Assembly (NCBI GenBank): GCA_965240325.2
Contig: OZ251233.1
Span: 2,108,001 to 2,172,000, forward strand
From: Rebecca billardiae RCC1528
Lineage: Eukaryota; Haptophyta
Direction of reading: 5' to 3'
DNA length: 64,000 bases
Position numbers and translations under genes: made by a program. Position 1 is the first letter of the stretch. Each line of letters starts with the position of its first letter. Shown here piece by piece: positions 1 to 10,032 of the stretch. Below the pieces are notes generated by a model. It had not been told where the DNA came from, searched no databases, and saw only the letters and a program-made list of their open reading frames with translations.

Positions 1-3000
1 CGCGTCGAAGTCGCCGCCCGCGGCGGCGGCGGCCGCCGCGGCCGCCTCGCTCGGTGGCGGGCTCGGCGACGGCGGCGGCGGGCTCGGCGGGCGGTGCGGC
101 CGCGGATGGCGCTCGCGCCTGTGCCGATGCCGTCCGGGCGGCGAGGGCGGCGAGGCCGGCGCAGGCGGCGAGGGCGGCTCGAGGGGCGGCGGAGGCGGCG
201 GGCTCGGCGGAGGCGGCGGGCTCGGCGATGGCGGCGGCGGCGGCGGCGGGCTCGGCGGGTTGTGTGGCCGCCAGCGGCGACCCCAGTGCCGCTCCGAATC
301 CTCCTCCTCCTCCTCCTCCTCCTCAGCTGCGCTGCTGCCATCCGGGTCGGCAGAAGACGACGGCTCGTCGGCACCGTCGTCGCCGCCGTCGCCGCCGTCG
401 TCGCGGCGGCTCGCGCGGTGGCGCCTGTGCCGATGGCGGCCAGCCGGTGACGGCGGCGACGGCGGCGAAGCCGGCGGCAGAGGCGGCGCGGGCAGAGGCG
501 GGGAGGCCGGCGGCGGCGCCAGCGGGCTCGGCGGGCTCGGCGGCTCGGCCGGTGGCGGGCCGGGCGGTGGCGGGCTCGGCGAGGGCGGCGGCGGCATGGG
601 CGGCTCGTGCGGGTGCGGCTGCCTCGCCCGTCGATGCCGATGGTGGCGCCCCGGCGGCGAGGGCGGCGACGCGGGCGGCACAGGCGGCGGCACCGGCATC
701 GGCGGCGAGTGCGGTGGGCTGGGCGGCAGTGGCGGGAAGGCGGACACGCTGTGGTGCCGCCGGCTGTGCCCGAGCCGGCTTCGGTGGTGCCGCCTGTGCC
801 GGGATGGAGGCGGCGGCTGCGAGGGCGGAGACGGCGGCTGCGACGGAGGCGGCGAGAGCGGTGGCGAGAGCGGCGGAGACGAGGGCGGCGGCGGCGGTGG
901 CGCGAAGGGCGGCGGGTGGTGCGGCGGTGGCGGCGGTGGCGCGAAGGGCGGCGGGTGGTGCGGCGGTGGCGGCGGTGGCGCGGCCGGCGGCGGTGGCGGC
1001 GCCGGCGGTGGCGGCGGCTGGTGCGGCGGCGGCGGCGGCGGGTGAAGGGGGGGCTCGGCGGGCGGCGGCGGCGGCTGCTTGGGCGGCGGCGGCGGCGGCG
1101 GCGTCGGAGGCGGCGGCGGCGGCGAGATGTCCTTCCAGCCACTCCAGGGCGGCGGGGACGGGAACGCGGGCGGTGGCGGCGGAGCCGAGGGCGAGGGCGG
1201 CGGCGGCGGCGGGACCGGCGGCTCCTGCGGCGGCTGAGACGGGCTGGGCGGCGGCGGCCCGAGGGGCGAGGGCGGCGGCGGCGGCGGCGGCGGGTACGGC
1301 GGCGCGGGCGATGGCGGCGGCGGCGCATGCAGCACGGGCGCCGGTGGCTGCGGCGGCGGCGGCCCAGGACTCCCCAGCGCCGTCCCGGCCCCCAGAGCAG
1401 GCGCGGGCGGCTGAGGCGGCGCCGCGGGGCTGCCGTCGGCACCGCCGGCCACAAGCACCCCGCCCAGAGGCCCCGTGCCGCGCAGTGGCCCGCCGCGCAC
1501 GCCGCCGCCGCCGCCGCCGTCGCCGCCGCTCCCGCCGCCGCCCGGCGTATGCATCCCGCCGCCACCCTCCCCGGGCGCGGGCGAGGGCGATGGCGCGCCG
1601 TCGCCCGCCGCGCCCCCGCCCCCCACGCGCCCCGTGACCACCAGCATGGCCGCCACAACCAGGAAGAGGACACCGCAGCAGAGCACGGCCAGCGCGTACA
1701 GAGGCACCCCGCACACGGCCGCGCCCTTGCGCCGCCGGCCGCGCGAGCGCCGGCCGCGCCGCTGCGCGGAGAGCGAGGAGAAGCCCGAGTAGTCGGACGC
1801 CGTGTGGCTGTTGCGACGGGAGCTTGCGCGCGACGAGCGCGCCCCGTCGCGCCGCGCGCTCGGCGAGTGCGCCGCGCCGTCGAACGGGTTGAACTCAGCG
1901 CCGCCGGCCGCGCTGCCGCTCGCCTCCTCGGCGACGATGGCGGAGGGCAGGGGGACGGTGTACGCGCGCGCGCGCGCGCCCGCCGCGGCGGCGTGCTCGT
2001 CGTGCCGCTGCGCCGCGTCCGCGCCGGGCTGCGCCGCGTGCCCGCCACCGCCGCCGGCGTCGTGCCTTGACACGCCGAGCGCAGCCATCGCCTGTCCGAG
2101 CGCGCTCACCGGCGCGGACGCGCGGCGCGCGCGCCCCTTCGAGCTGCCCACGCGGCTGCTGCCGGCGGGCGACTTGGCGCGCGGGCTCTTCGCGCCGCCG
2201 GCGGGCGACTTTGAGCGCGAGCGGGCGCCCTTCTGGTTGGCTGCGCCGCCCCTCAGGGTGGCCGCGCCGCCGCCGCGCCGCTTGGCGCTGCCCGGGCCGG
2301 GGTCGTCTCTGAAGCTCGCGCCCTGCCGGTCCGGGTGGAGGTGCGTCTCGTCGAGCGCGTCGCGGGAGGCGTCGCGCGGCGAGCCCGCCGCGCCGTCACG
2401 CCTGCCCTCCGCCGCCTCGCCCTCCTCGCCGCCGTCCTCGGGCGCACTCACCGTCACAGGCATGGCTGCCAGCGGCGCGCGATCAGACTCGCCGCCCGGC
2501 GAGCGCGGGTCAGTGCGGCTGCTGGGTTTGGAGCCGGAGCCGGGGCCGCGCGACCAGCGCGCCGACCAGTCCACCTCGCCGCGGTCCGTCAGCGAGATGT
2601 CCTCGTCCTCGCCCGACGCCCCGCGCCCCGCGCCCGGCGCCGGCTCGGCAGTCGAGTGCTGCGCGCTCGCGCGTGCCGCCGCGATGGCCTGCGCGCTGGT
2701 GCGCGCGCCGTTGGTCCACCGCTCGGGCGCGCTCGCGGGCGAGTAGTGGTCCGCCGTCTCGCGGAGCGCCGCCCAGCTGTGCGCCCCGAGCCCGCCCGAG
2801 CCCGGCGTCCCTCGAGCCCCGCCGCCGCTCGGCGAGCCCGCCGGCTGCGGGCCGCGCCCAGGCGGCGTGCTTCCCGTCATGGCGCCGCACACGCCGTCCA
2901 CCTCCTCGCGCACGGCGAGCTGCTCGGCGCGGCCGAGCGAGTGCGAAGCGCGCGCGTGCAGCGCACGGAGCTGCGCCTCGGCGTCCCGCTCGGCGCCGAT

Positions 3001-3618
3001 CCCCTCGGCGCCGCCGCCGCCGGCGCGCGCGTCCGGCGGCGTGCGCGAGCCGCGCGCGGCGCGCACGCTGCCCAGCTCCTCGCGCAGTCGCTCCGTCTGG
3101 GCCTCGAGGCGCGAGGCGAGGGCGGCGCCCGGCGCGTCCGCGCCGACGGGCGATGGGCTGGACGCGTCCGCCAGCGCGCCGCTCCGCCTGCCCTCCTCCA
3201 GCTCCACGTCCAGCGGGCGCAGCTCGGCGAGCGCGTGCGCGAGTCGTCTGTCCACCGCCTGCTCGGCGAGGACGAGCTGGTGCGCGAGGGCGCGGTACTC
3301 GGCGTCGTTGTCCGGCGTGCGGCCGTGCTCGTCGAACGCCTCGAGCCGCGCGCGCATGCCGCGCTGCGCCAGGATCCCCGGCGCGTACGCCTGCATCATG
3401 CGCTCCAGCCGGTCAGTGCGCGCGGCGCAAACGGCCGCGCTGATCGGGTCGGGCGAGCGCGCGGTGCGAGCCGAATAATCGACGAAGCGCTGCAGCTCGG
3501 AGAGCTCGCGGCGCAGGTGGCGCACGGCATCGGCCTGCGAGTTGTACCCGCATGCGCGGAAGCTCAGCTCGTGCAGCCGCCCCGAGAGGCGTTCAAGCGA
3601 CGCGCCGCGCTCCGGCAT
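1..3618 (-). CDS. Type II membrane protein with N-terminal coiled coil and proline-rich exterior (3' end outside window)
   Basis: The minus frame starting with ATG at 3618 is open to base 1, giving 1206 visible residues without a stop; an in-frame TGA lies just upstream of the ATG. Residues about 1-290 are charged and helix-prone (for example SQADAVRHLRRELSELQRFV), like a coiled coil. Residues about 400-620 are Ser/Arg/Lys-rich and look disordered. A hydrophobic segment at about residues 633-662 (containing PLYALAVLCCGVLFLVV) follows a GRRRK patch, predicting a cytoplasmic N-terminus. After it come about 540 residues dominated by PPPPPSPPP, HHPPPFAPPPPPP and SPP blocks, interrupted by His/Arg blocks (GRHRHRR) and a Glu run near 300. 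The composition recalls hydroxyproline-rich cell-surface proteins such as pherophorin spacers, but no folded outer domain is visible before the window ends. No family was recognised. Role in a cell covering is inference only. Confidence 0.6.
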   Translation of the reverse strand, partial: MPERGASLERLSGRLHELSFRACGYNSQADAVRHLRRELSELQRFVDYSARTARSPDPISAAVCAARTDRLERMMQAYAPGILAQRGMRARLEAFDEHGRTPDNDAEYRALAHQLVLAEQAVDRRLAHALAELRPLDVELEEGRRSGALADASSPSPVGADAPGAALASRLEAQTERLREELGSVRAARGSRTPPDARAGGGGAEGIGAERDAEAQLRALHARASHSLGRAEQLAVREEVDGVCGAMTGSTPPGRGPQPAGSPSGGGARGTPGSGGLGAHSWAALRETADHYSPASAPERWTNGARTSAQAIAAARASAQHSTAEPAPGAGRGASGEDEDISLTDRGEVDWSARWSRGPGSGSKPSSRTDPRSPGGESDRAPLAAMPVTVSAPEDGGEEGEAAEGRRDGAAGSPRDASRDALDETHLHPDRQGASFRDDPGPGSAKRRGGGAATLRGGAANQKGARSRSKSPAGGAKSPRAKSPAGSSRVGSSKGRARRASAPVSALGQAMAALGVSRHDAGGGGGHAAQPGADAAQRHDEHAAAAGARARAYTVPLPSAIVAEEASGSAAGGAEFNPFDGAAHSPSARRDGARSSRASSRRNSHTASDYSGFSSLSAQRRGRRSRGRRRKGAAVCGVPLYALAVLCCGVLFLVVAAMLVVTGRVGGGGAAGDGAPSPSPAPGEGGGGMHTPGGGGSGGDGGGGGGVRGGPLRGTGPLGGVLVAGGADGSPAAPPQPPAPALGAGTALGSPGPPPPQPPAPVLHAPPPPSPAPPYPPPPPPPPSPLGPPPPSPSQPPQEPPVPPPPPPSPSAPPPPPAFPSPPPWSGWKDISPPPPPPTPPPPPPPKQPPPPPAEPPLHPPPPPPHQPPPPPAPPPPPAAPPPPPPHHPPPFAPPPPPPHHPPPFAPPPPPPSSPPLSPPLSPPPSQPPSPPSQPPPPSRHRRHHRSRLGHSRRHHSVSAFPPLPPSPPHSPPMPVPPPVPPASPPSPPGRHHRHRRARQPHPHEPPMPPPPSPSPPPPGPPPAEPPSPPSPLAPPPASPPLPAPPLPPASPPSPPSPAGRHRHRRHRASRRDDGGDGGDDGADEPSSSADPDGSSAAEEEEEEEEDSERHWGRRWRPHNPPSPPPPPPPSPSPPPPPSPPPPPPLEPPSPPAPASPPSPPGRHRHRRERHPRPHRPPSPPPPSPSPPPSEAAAAAAAAAGGDFDA

Positions 3619-3863
3619 ATGATGACGATGCAAACCGCCTGGATCTCACAGAACACGGAGCCGCCGCCTGCCTCGAATTGCGAAGCGCCGCAGCCTACAC
3701 GCCGGTTGATCAAGGCAACAGTCCTGGCCGAGCAAGCCCCAGCTCGAAATTCGTCCAGGGTCCGGATCCCACCCGATCCCGAGTCCGTTGAGTGCGCTTT
3801 TCGTCATCACCATTTTGGCGCGCAGCATGCCGCCGGCGGCGGCCGCGCGCTCGTAGGGCGGCC

Positions 3864-5015
3864 ATGCAGAGCGCGGACGACTACTACAAGCTGCTCCGTG
3901 TGGCGCCGACGCGACGATGCGGAGGGCATTGTGCCCTCATCCCGCGCGACTTCGACGCCGTCCTCGCCGCAGCCTCGTCGATCGAGCACTGCAGCTCGCA
4001 GCTCGGAGAGGCGGCGGCGTCCGACAGCGCGTTTGCAGCGCTATGCGAGGACGCGCGAGGCCTCTGCGAGCGACTGCGCACCCGCCAGGCCACGCCGCTG
4101 TATCAGCTCGGGCTTGTCCGCGTACTTGCGCCGCACCTCGTCCCTACCGCCCTGGCCGCAAGGGGCGCCGAGCACACGTGCCTCCGCCTTCGGCAGCTCA
4201 TCCTGCTCGCAGGCCAGACGAATCCGCTGTCGCACCATACGCTCTCCACGCTCTCGTCGTGCGATGCGCTCTGCATCGAGCTCGGCGCCGAGCAGCCCGA
4301 CGCCTCGGCCGCGCTCCGCCGCGCGCTGCGCGGCTACTCAGCCGAGCAGCGCCGCGCAGTCGCGGACGGCGTACGCCGCGCAATGCAGATCAGTGGCTGC
4401 GTGCTCGCGGCCCTCGCCGCCGTGGAGCTCCTCCAGCCGGTGCTCGTGCTCCTCTATCCGGCCTACCGCATCCTGCGCATCAGCCTGCGCATGCCCGGAG
4501 ACGCGCGCGCCGCGCGCAGCCAAGCGCACGCCAGCGTCGAGCTCGGCGAGACGGGCTTGCTCGTGTGCGCGTGCGCCGTGTACGTGCGCGGCCTGAGGCG
4601 CGGGCCGGTCAGCTTCTACGCGGCGTGCTGCGCCCTGGCGGTGGGGAGCGCTCTCGCAGTGAGCGCGCTCCTGCCGTCGGAGGCGTTCGTCGAGGAGCGC
4701 GTCGCCCAGCTGTGGGCCGTGCTGCACCCACTCTATCGCCTCGTGGACGCCGCACAGGCCGCGCACCGCTGGCTGCTCTCGTGGGTGCAGGCCGTGTTCG
4801 ACCTCTTCCAGCCCACGCGCCGGCGCCCGCCGACCTCCTCGGCGCCGGGGGGTGCTCGCGGCGCTTCGGCGAATGCGTCGTCGGCCATGGCCACGCTGGC
4901 TGGCACGGACGGCCGGACAGGCGGCGCAGTGCCGGCTGATGCCGCCAAGAGAGCGGCCAATGGCAGCAGTGACGAGGACGACGACGAGGACGACGAGGCG
5001 GACGACGAGGGCTGA
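3864..5015 (+). CDS. Multi-pass membrane protein of unknown function with acidic C-terminus
   Basis: Open frame with a Met at 3864 (MQSADDYYKLLR) giving 383 residues; an in-frame Met at 3792 would add 24 Arg-rich residues, so the downstream start is preferred. Hydrophobic segments occur around residues 175-200 (CVLAALAAVELLQPVLVLLY) and 250-280 (FYAACCALAVGSALAVSALL), with a weaker one near 230. The first half is soluble-looking and helical. The C-terminus ends in a run of Asp and Glu (SSDEDDDEDDEADDEG). The opening DYYKLLRVAP recalls the start of a J-domain, but the rest of that domain, including HPD, is absent. The spacing of the C-terminal membrane pair resembles peroxisomal PEX11-like proteins only loosely; I do not assign it. 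It is divergent from the gene at 3618, with about 245 bp between. Confidence 0.6.
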   Translation: MQSADDYYKLLRVAPTRRCGGHCALIPRDFDAVLAAASSIEHCSSQLGEAAASDSAFAALCEDARGLCERLRTRQATPLYQLGLVRVLAPHLVPTALAARGAEHTCLRLRQLILLAGQTNPLSHHTLSTLSSCDALCIELGAEQPDASAALRRALRGYSAEQRRAVADGVRRAMQISGCVLAALAAVELLQPVLVLLYPAYRILRISLRMPGDARAARSQAHASVELGETGLLVCACAVYVRGLRRGPVSFYAACCALAVGSALAVSALLPSEAFVEERVAQLWAVLHPLYRLVDAAQAAHRWLLSWVQAVFDLFQPTRRRPPTSSAPGGARGASANASSAMATLAGTDGRTGGAVPADAAKRAANGSSDEDDDEDDEADDEG

Positions 5016-5497
5016 CGAAGCGTCGTACATATCACCACTCACCAGCGAGCAGCTCACCCTGTTACTACTGCTAGTTAGTCGTGGCTCGGGCGCTGGGCGG
5101 CGGCCGGCGGGCCGCTGGGCTGGCTGAGTCGCGATATATATTATGATGATCGAGTGCCATCAGCTCAGATATATAGCAGATGATGATGACTCTGAAGTCT
5201 GAGTCACAGCAGCAAGCAGTCGCCGCCAGTCGCGTATATCATCGCCATCGGTACTCGACGGGCGCAGCTTATTCTGCTTAAACGAGTTAGTATCGTAACT
5301 GATGACTTATTAGCAAGACGACTGCTATGATATGCCAGACTGCTGCGCTATGATGCGCGGTCGGTCGAGTGACGAGTCGGTCGCGGATCGGGGCGACGAC
5401 ACTCCACAGTGCAGCTGCTGTATGCATGTCATCATCAATCTGAAAAGCCACGTAGTATACGGCGCGCGTGTACTCGCGTCACTACTACTGTCAGGCG
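5016..5497. other. Intergenic, convergent gene ends
   Basis: This 482-bp stretch lies between the 3' ends of the membrane protein gene (plus) and the UPF0652 gene (minus). It is clearly less GC-rich than the flanking genes, with short AT runs (atatatatt near 5132, atatatagc near 5170). Nothing else recognisable was seen. Confidence 0.5.
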
Positions 5498-7146
5498 TCA
5501 GGCTCTGAAATCGCCGTCGAAGCCGTTGTAGCCGGCGAGCTTGAAGACGACGGCGTACGGCTTCTTCTCGAGGCGCGAGCACCAGTTCCACGCGGACGTG
5601 AGCCGGCCGTCGATGCAGCTGCCCGCGTCGTAGTAGTTGTCCGCGCCCGAGCCGTCGAACGCGTGCCGGAAGAAGTCGACCAAGATGAGCTTGGCGAGGT
5701 GGTCGATGGAGCCGTACTCCTTCAGCACCCACTTCTTGACCCACGGGTCCTCGCACAGCGCGCCGAGCGAGTCGACCGTGCCCACGACCGGCCTGAGGAT
5801 GCGCGGCACCTGCGTGTACTTGTCGATGAAGACGAGCGCGTTCGGCACGTCCATGTCGCCGAGGTGCACCGCGCTCGAGCCGACCCAGCTCCCGCCGACG
5901 CTCGCCTGCACCTTGCTCAGGGCGCGGTGCATCGCGTGGCTCACCTTTGGCGCGTCCTTCACGCGGTTGAGCCCCTGACCCGTGTCCCTCAGCCTGTAGC
6001 CGTGGCCGTCGAGCAGGTCCTCCTCTGCGAGGGTCCACAGCCTGCGCGCGGCGCGGGGAGGGCGCGGTGGGCTGGCGCGCGCGGCGGGCTGCACGCGCCG
6101 CCGCCGCCGCGCCGCCGCCCCCTCTCGCGCCGCTCCGCCACGCCCGCACCTGTAGAAATCTCCCATGATCTCGTTCCACAGCCGCAGCGACTGGTCGACG
6201 TAGGCAAACTGCGTGGAGTGCGAGTGGGAGAGGCGCGCGCCGCCGCGGCCGATCGAGATGGCGAGGGAGTACTCGGGCGACTGCGCCGCCTTGGGCGAGA
6301 AGTGCGTGCGCAGCAGCTCCAGCGCGCGCTCGACCGGCTGCCTGTTGTACCCGAGGAACGCGTTGGAGTCACCGATCGAGAGCAGGCAGCGCTCGATCTC
6401 GTCCGCGCTCAGCCCCTCGGGCTGGGAGTACTTGGCGGAGAGGCGGCGGATGGCGTCGGCCTTGAGCTGCGCGCGCGCGGCGGCGTCGGCGGACGGCGGG
6501 ATCTGCTGCGTCGCCACGCCCACCTCGTCGTCCTGCAGCAGCGCGAGCGCGCCGCCGCTCTCGAGCGTGCCCCACACCGTCAGGATCGGGTCGACGAGCG
6601 CGCAGCCGAGCGCGGACTTGACGTCTCGCTGCTGCGCGTCCATCAGCGCGTGCATGAGCTTGCCGTACGTCGAGCGCATCTTCTCGGGGTTCATGATCTT
6701 GAACCTGCGCCCCGCCTCGAACACCTCCTTGTAGAACTCTGCGGTGTCCTCCGGGCCGGCCTGCGTGAGCAGTCGCCGACCTTCCCTGTGGTCGGCGGTG
6801 ACCATCAGGCCGGTGATGATGGAGAGCAGGTCCTCGAGCTGCTGCTGCATGCGCGCAAACTTGCTCGATCGATAGTCCAGCACGTCCACCTTGTCCGTGT
6901 ACTCGCTCGTCATCAGCGCCGCCTCCAGCACGCTCAGCTTCGAGCGCTCCTGCGCGCCGGCAGACGCGGGCGGGGCGGCGGCGCCTCGTCGCGCGCGGGA
7001 CGTCAGCGCGCGCGCGCGCGCGCGAGCAGGCGCGTGCCGGGAGCTAGGCGGCTGCGCGGGCCACGCGGACCCACCTGCGGCGTCAGCCTCAGCGGAATGT
7101 ACCGCGCGCGCGCTTGCAGCGGCGAGATGGGCTCGTGCGACGCCAT
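5498..7146 (-). CDS. UPF0652 / DUF2009 family protein, three exons
   Basis: Exons on the minus strand are 7146-7075, 6949-6150 and 6041-5498, giving 471 residues. The donor after exon 1 is CAG/GTGGGT and the acceptor is GCGCGCAG/GAG; intron 2 (6149-6042) is GTGCGG...CAG and is a multiple of three. Splicing restores RLTPQERSKLSVLEAALMTS and GDFYRLWTLAEEDLLDGHGY, which match the continuity of this family. The C-terminal third carries the family's most conserved stretch: SWVGSSAVHLGDMDVPNALV, FIDKYTQVPRIL, DFFRHAFDGSGADNYYDAGS and CIDGRLTSAWNWCSRLEKKP. The family is found across plants, fungi, protists and animals with no settled biochemical role to my knowledge. Start chosen at MASHEPISPLQ because it gives the shortest leader to the conserved IPLRLT motif. 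Identification is from memory of the family motif, not a search. Confidence 0.82.
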
Positions 7147-7336
7147 CTCCGCGGAAGCACTGCGTGACACTGGTGACAACGCGTGGTACTTCTCACCGGT
7201 GAGATCCAGGATGGCGGCCGATTTCCGGCGCGGAAGACGAGCGGCGGCCCCGTAGCTTTCTCCTGGCGGAAAAGGCAACGTGTAACGATGTACGAGAAAA
7301 ACCGATTCCGCGCGGTATCTGGGTACATCAGGAGGA

Positions 7337-7918
7337 ATGGCGGGGGGAAGTGGCTCGGGGCTGAGCCACCCGCCGCTGCTGCAGCCATGGCGGTACGACA
7401 TTCAGGAGAAACACCCGCCGGGAGGCATGCTCACGCGGACGCGTTCGATGCGCTACACTATTCGCCACCCGGTCGACGAGCAGACGGTCGCCGACCTGCG
7501 TGCCGGCATGGACTCCAAGACATTTGATGCGCTCGCCGCGAGTGTCGGGCTGTATTCGGCGGGGCCGCCACGGCCCGCACGTGCAGCCCTGGACGCGCAG
7601 CAGCAGCACGCTCGGCCCAAGAGGCTGGTCGATACGCCGGGCGCCGTCTACAAGCATGTCTGGGCCGAGTCCCCACAGCCGCTCGGTGAGAACACCTTCC
7701 GGTACACGCGGAGGACGGGGCACGAGCCAAAGAGCATCCCGCCGCCTCGCTCCAGCCCGCAGAAGCTGTCGCAGTGGTTCAAGGAGTACGGCGCGCCCGA
7801 TCCGAACGTGCGCTTCGGCCGCCCGACGGAGTTCTCGCCGAGCGTACGGCTGCGTGGCTCTGGGCACGACGCCTTCCGCACGAACGTCATCCACATGCGC
7901 CGCGGCGACTTGTCGTGA
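7337..7918 (+). CDS. Small protein of unknown function, 193 aa
   Basis: Open frame starting MAGGSGSGLSHPPLLQPWRY and ending FRTNVIHMRRGDLS. It has no membrane segment, signal peptide or catalytic motif that I can see. It is rich in Pro, Arg and aromatic residues with short turn-like motifs (RYTIRHPVDEQT, FRYTRRTGHEPKS, KLSQWFKEYGAPDPNVRFGR), a composition seen in some ciliary or microtubule-lumen proteins, but that is only an impression. Codon use is like the neighbouring real genes, and the amino-acid composition is balanced, unlike the Arg/Ala shadows in other frames. It is divergent from the UPF0652 gene (190 bp from ATG to ATG). Confidence 0.6.
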   Translation: MAGGSGSGLSHPPLLQPWRYDIQEKHPPGGMLTRTRSMRYTIRHPVDEQTVADLRAGMDSKTFDALAASVGLYSAGPPRPARAALDAQQQHARPKRLVDTPGAVYKHVWAESPQPLGENTFRYTRRTGHEPKSIPPPRSSPQKLSQWFKEYGAPDPNVRFGRPTEFSPSVRLRGSGHDAFRTNVIHMRRGDLS

Positions 7919-9083
7919 GGTCGTCCGCGTCGCGTCGTGTTGGTGCGCATCACGCGCTGGCGGCATGCGCGCCGCCGACGGCGTCATGTATGCGGTCATG
8001 CCGTGCCCACACAGCTGCCCCCACATCATGGGACATCATCATCAAATGACGACATCATCGTTGCGTCCACTACGCCGCGTATGCCAGTGCAGATTCGGTA
8101 CGACTAACTATTGGCGCACTCACCGTCTCACGGCCACGCACACAGACAGTGTTGCCAGTCGCACCGTTGAGACCGCCACCATATTGGCCAGTGGCCCAGC
8201 GGGGTCAGCTGGCGGGGGCTGACGAGAAGTCGTCGTTATATATATATATAGTTGCGCGCATATGAAAATGAGTACACGGGCCGAATCGCGGGCATCAATA
8301 AGGAGCTGTCACGATATTAAGAAACTGGGGCTTGCTATCTGCGGATCTGGCCTAGAAACTGAGACTAGCGATTGGCTGGTTCGCTATACGCATAGTCACA
8401 CTAAGAAACCGGGACTACGTCGTCCCGGCTGACGAGTGGTCCGCCGCCGAGGGCGAGGCGCAGTCGACCCGTCGGGGGGCGCGGCGCGCGGCCCGACTAC
8501 GAGTACAGGCCAAGTCCCGACTTCTCCTGATGACTCAGACTCCTGGCCAGTGCACCGCAGCATCCATGCAACATCATGCCAGATTTGCTCCAAAAAGGCC
8601 CAAATTTTTCTTCGGCCTCGCCGGCCGGGCCTAACTAGACTCAGCGGGGGGCACTGCGGCCCCCTGCGCCCCCCGCGCCTGCGCGGCGGGCGGACCTAGC
8701 TAAGAAACTGAGACTCCGTAGGCGCTCGGGCTACCGAACGGCTAAGAAACCGAGGCTAGCCGTGAGATCTCTGACTTCTTATTGCCCGCGATTGCCTGTA
8801 GGCTGCTGAGCCTGCTGACGACAAATCCGAGTGGTGCGGCAGACTACTGGTGCCAGTGCCAGTGGCACCGCCGTTGCGCGCTGTACTAACACGACTGTAC
8901 AACCGTGTCTGCTTTATTACTCGCTGAGACTTAGTAATAATTAGCAGCATGCAGCTTACAGCTCGCGGTTCATCAGCAATTACTATATTTATTTACCGAT
9001 ATTCGTCGTCCGCGTGGCTCGTCGTCGGTCTCAGCTTGAGCTGCCAGCGGGCGCCGGCCATCACGACCGGGCTACCGGACGGG
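7919..9083. other. Intergenic region with a dispersed 20-bp repeat
   Basis: No gene was recognised in these 1165 bp. It has a short (TA)n at about 8237-8250 and five degenerate copies of a motif close to CTAAGAAACTGAGACTAGC (listed separately). The base composition is lower in GC than the genes. It separates the plus gene ending at 7918 from the 3' end of the minus G-patch gene. Confidence 0.5.
8315..8760 (+). repeat. Five degenerate copies of a CTAAGAAACYGRGACTAGC motif
   Basis: Copies, all on the plus strand: 8315-8334 (ATTAAGAAACTGGGGCTTGC), 8351-8369 (CCTAGAAACTGAGACTAGC), 8401-8418 (CTAAGAAACCGGGACTAC), 8699-8718 (GCTAAGAAACTGAGACTCCG) and 8741-8760 (GCTAAGAAACCGAGGCTAGC). The shared core is AGAAACYGRGRCT. 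Spacing is irregular (36-298 bp). I do not recognise the motif; it could be a protein or RNA binding site array or a decayed satellite. Confidence 0.6.
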
Positions 9084-9990
9084 CTAGCAGCTGCCCAGCC
9101 CAGCCCGGCCCTTCTTCACGTCCACGGTGATCGGGGTCGACAAGCCGTCGCCCGCGGTGCCCAGCGCGCCGCCAGCCCAGCCCATCATTCGTAGCATCTG
9201 ATGGCCCTTGTTCTCCGAGCTGATCGCCTCGAGGTGTCGGGTGGTTGTGAGCGCGCTCGCCGGATCGTTGGCGTGCGCGCCGCCCCCCTTCTTGTGCGCG
9301 CTGTGCCCGCCCCGGCTCATGCCGTGCGCGTTCGAGCGCGCGCGCGTGAAGCGACCGTCTGCGCCCTCGCCACCGCGCAGCACGTCACGAAGCAGCCGGC
9401 GCTGTGCGCTGAACTCGAGCTCCTGCGCGCGCATGCGCCGCTCGGCCTTCAGCTGCTTGCGCAGGTGCTTCGGCATCGTGCGCCGCCCGCCCTTCCACGC
9501 GGCAGTGGCGCGCCCGGCGTCCCCCCGCGCGGCGGCCGCCGCGCTGCCCGCGCCGCCGCCGCCACCGCTCGGCCGAGGTCCGCTGCCGCCGGTGGGCCCT
9601 GTCTTGGTCAGTATCACAGAGCCTGCCTCCGAGTAGATCTCGATGTCGAGCTCGTTGCACTGCCAGGCGAGCAGCCCGAGCTCGCGCTTCGACGGCCGGC
9701 GGAGCGTCATGCTGAGCAGCGAGCTCTGCTGCACGAACAGCTCGAGCAGCGCCTCGGCGCCCATCGATCCAGCTCTGCTGCGGCTGCCGCCGGGTGCGTC
9801 CGCGTGCGCGGCGCCGCCCTCTGCAGCAGCGCGCTTCGGGTCCGGCGTGGATGACGCTCCGAGCAGGGCAGACGCCGCGGCGCGGTCGTCCGCGCCATCG
9901 TCGTACGCGGTGGTGGGAGCGCCTTCGTCGAGCCTGCTGGCAACGGCCTCCGGCCCCGCTTCGCGGTCTTCGTCGTCTTCGTCGTCTTCG

Positions 9991-10032
<42 letters not shown>

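Noticed and set aside
54-1637. Plus-strand 527-codon Ala/Arg-rich open frame, and the minus frame 323-1714
   Set aside because: Both are other-frame readings of the GC-rich, proline-coding minus gene whose frame runs 3618 to 1 with a coiled coil and a membrane segment.
3864-3920. J-domain start (DYYKLLRVAP)
   Set aside because: Helices II-III and the HPD motif are missing, so the resemblance is limited to ten residues.
5468-7255. Plus-strand 595-codon frame opposite the UPF0652 gene
   Set aside because: The minus strand carries the conserved UPF0652 motifs with matching splice sites; the plus frame is its antisense.
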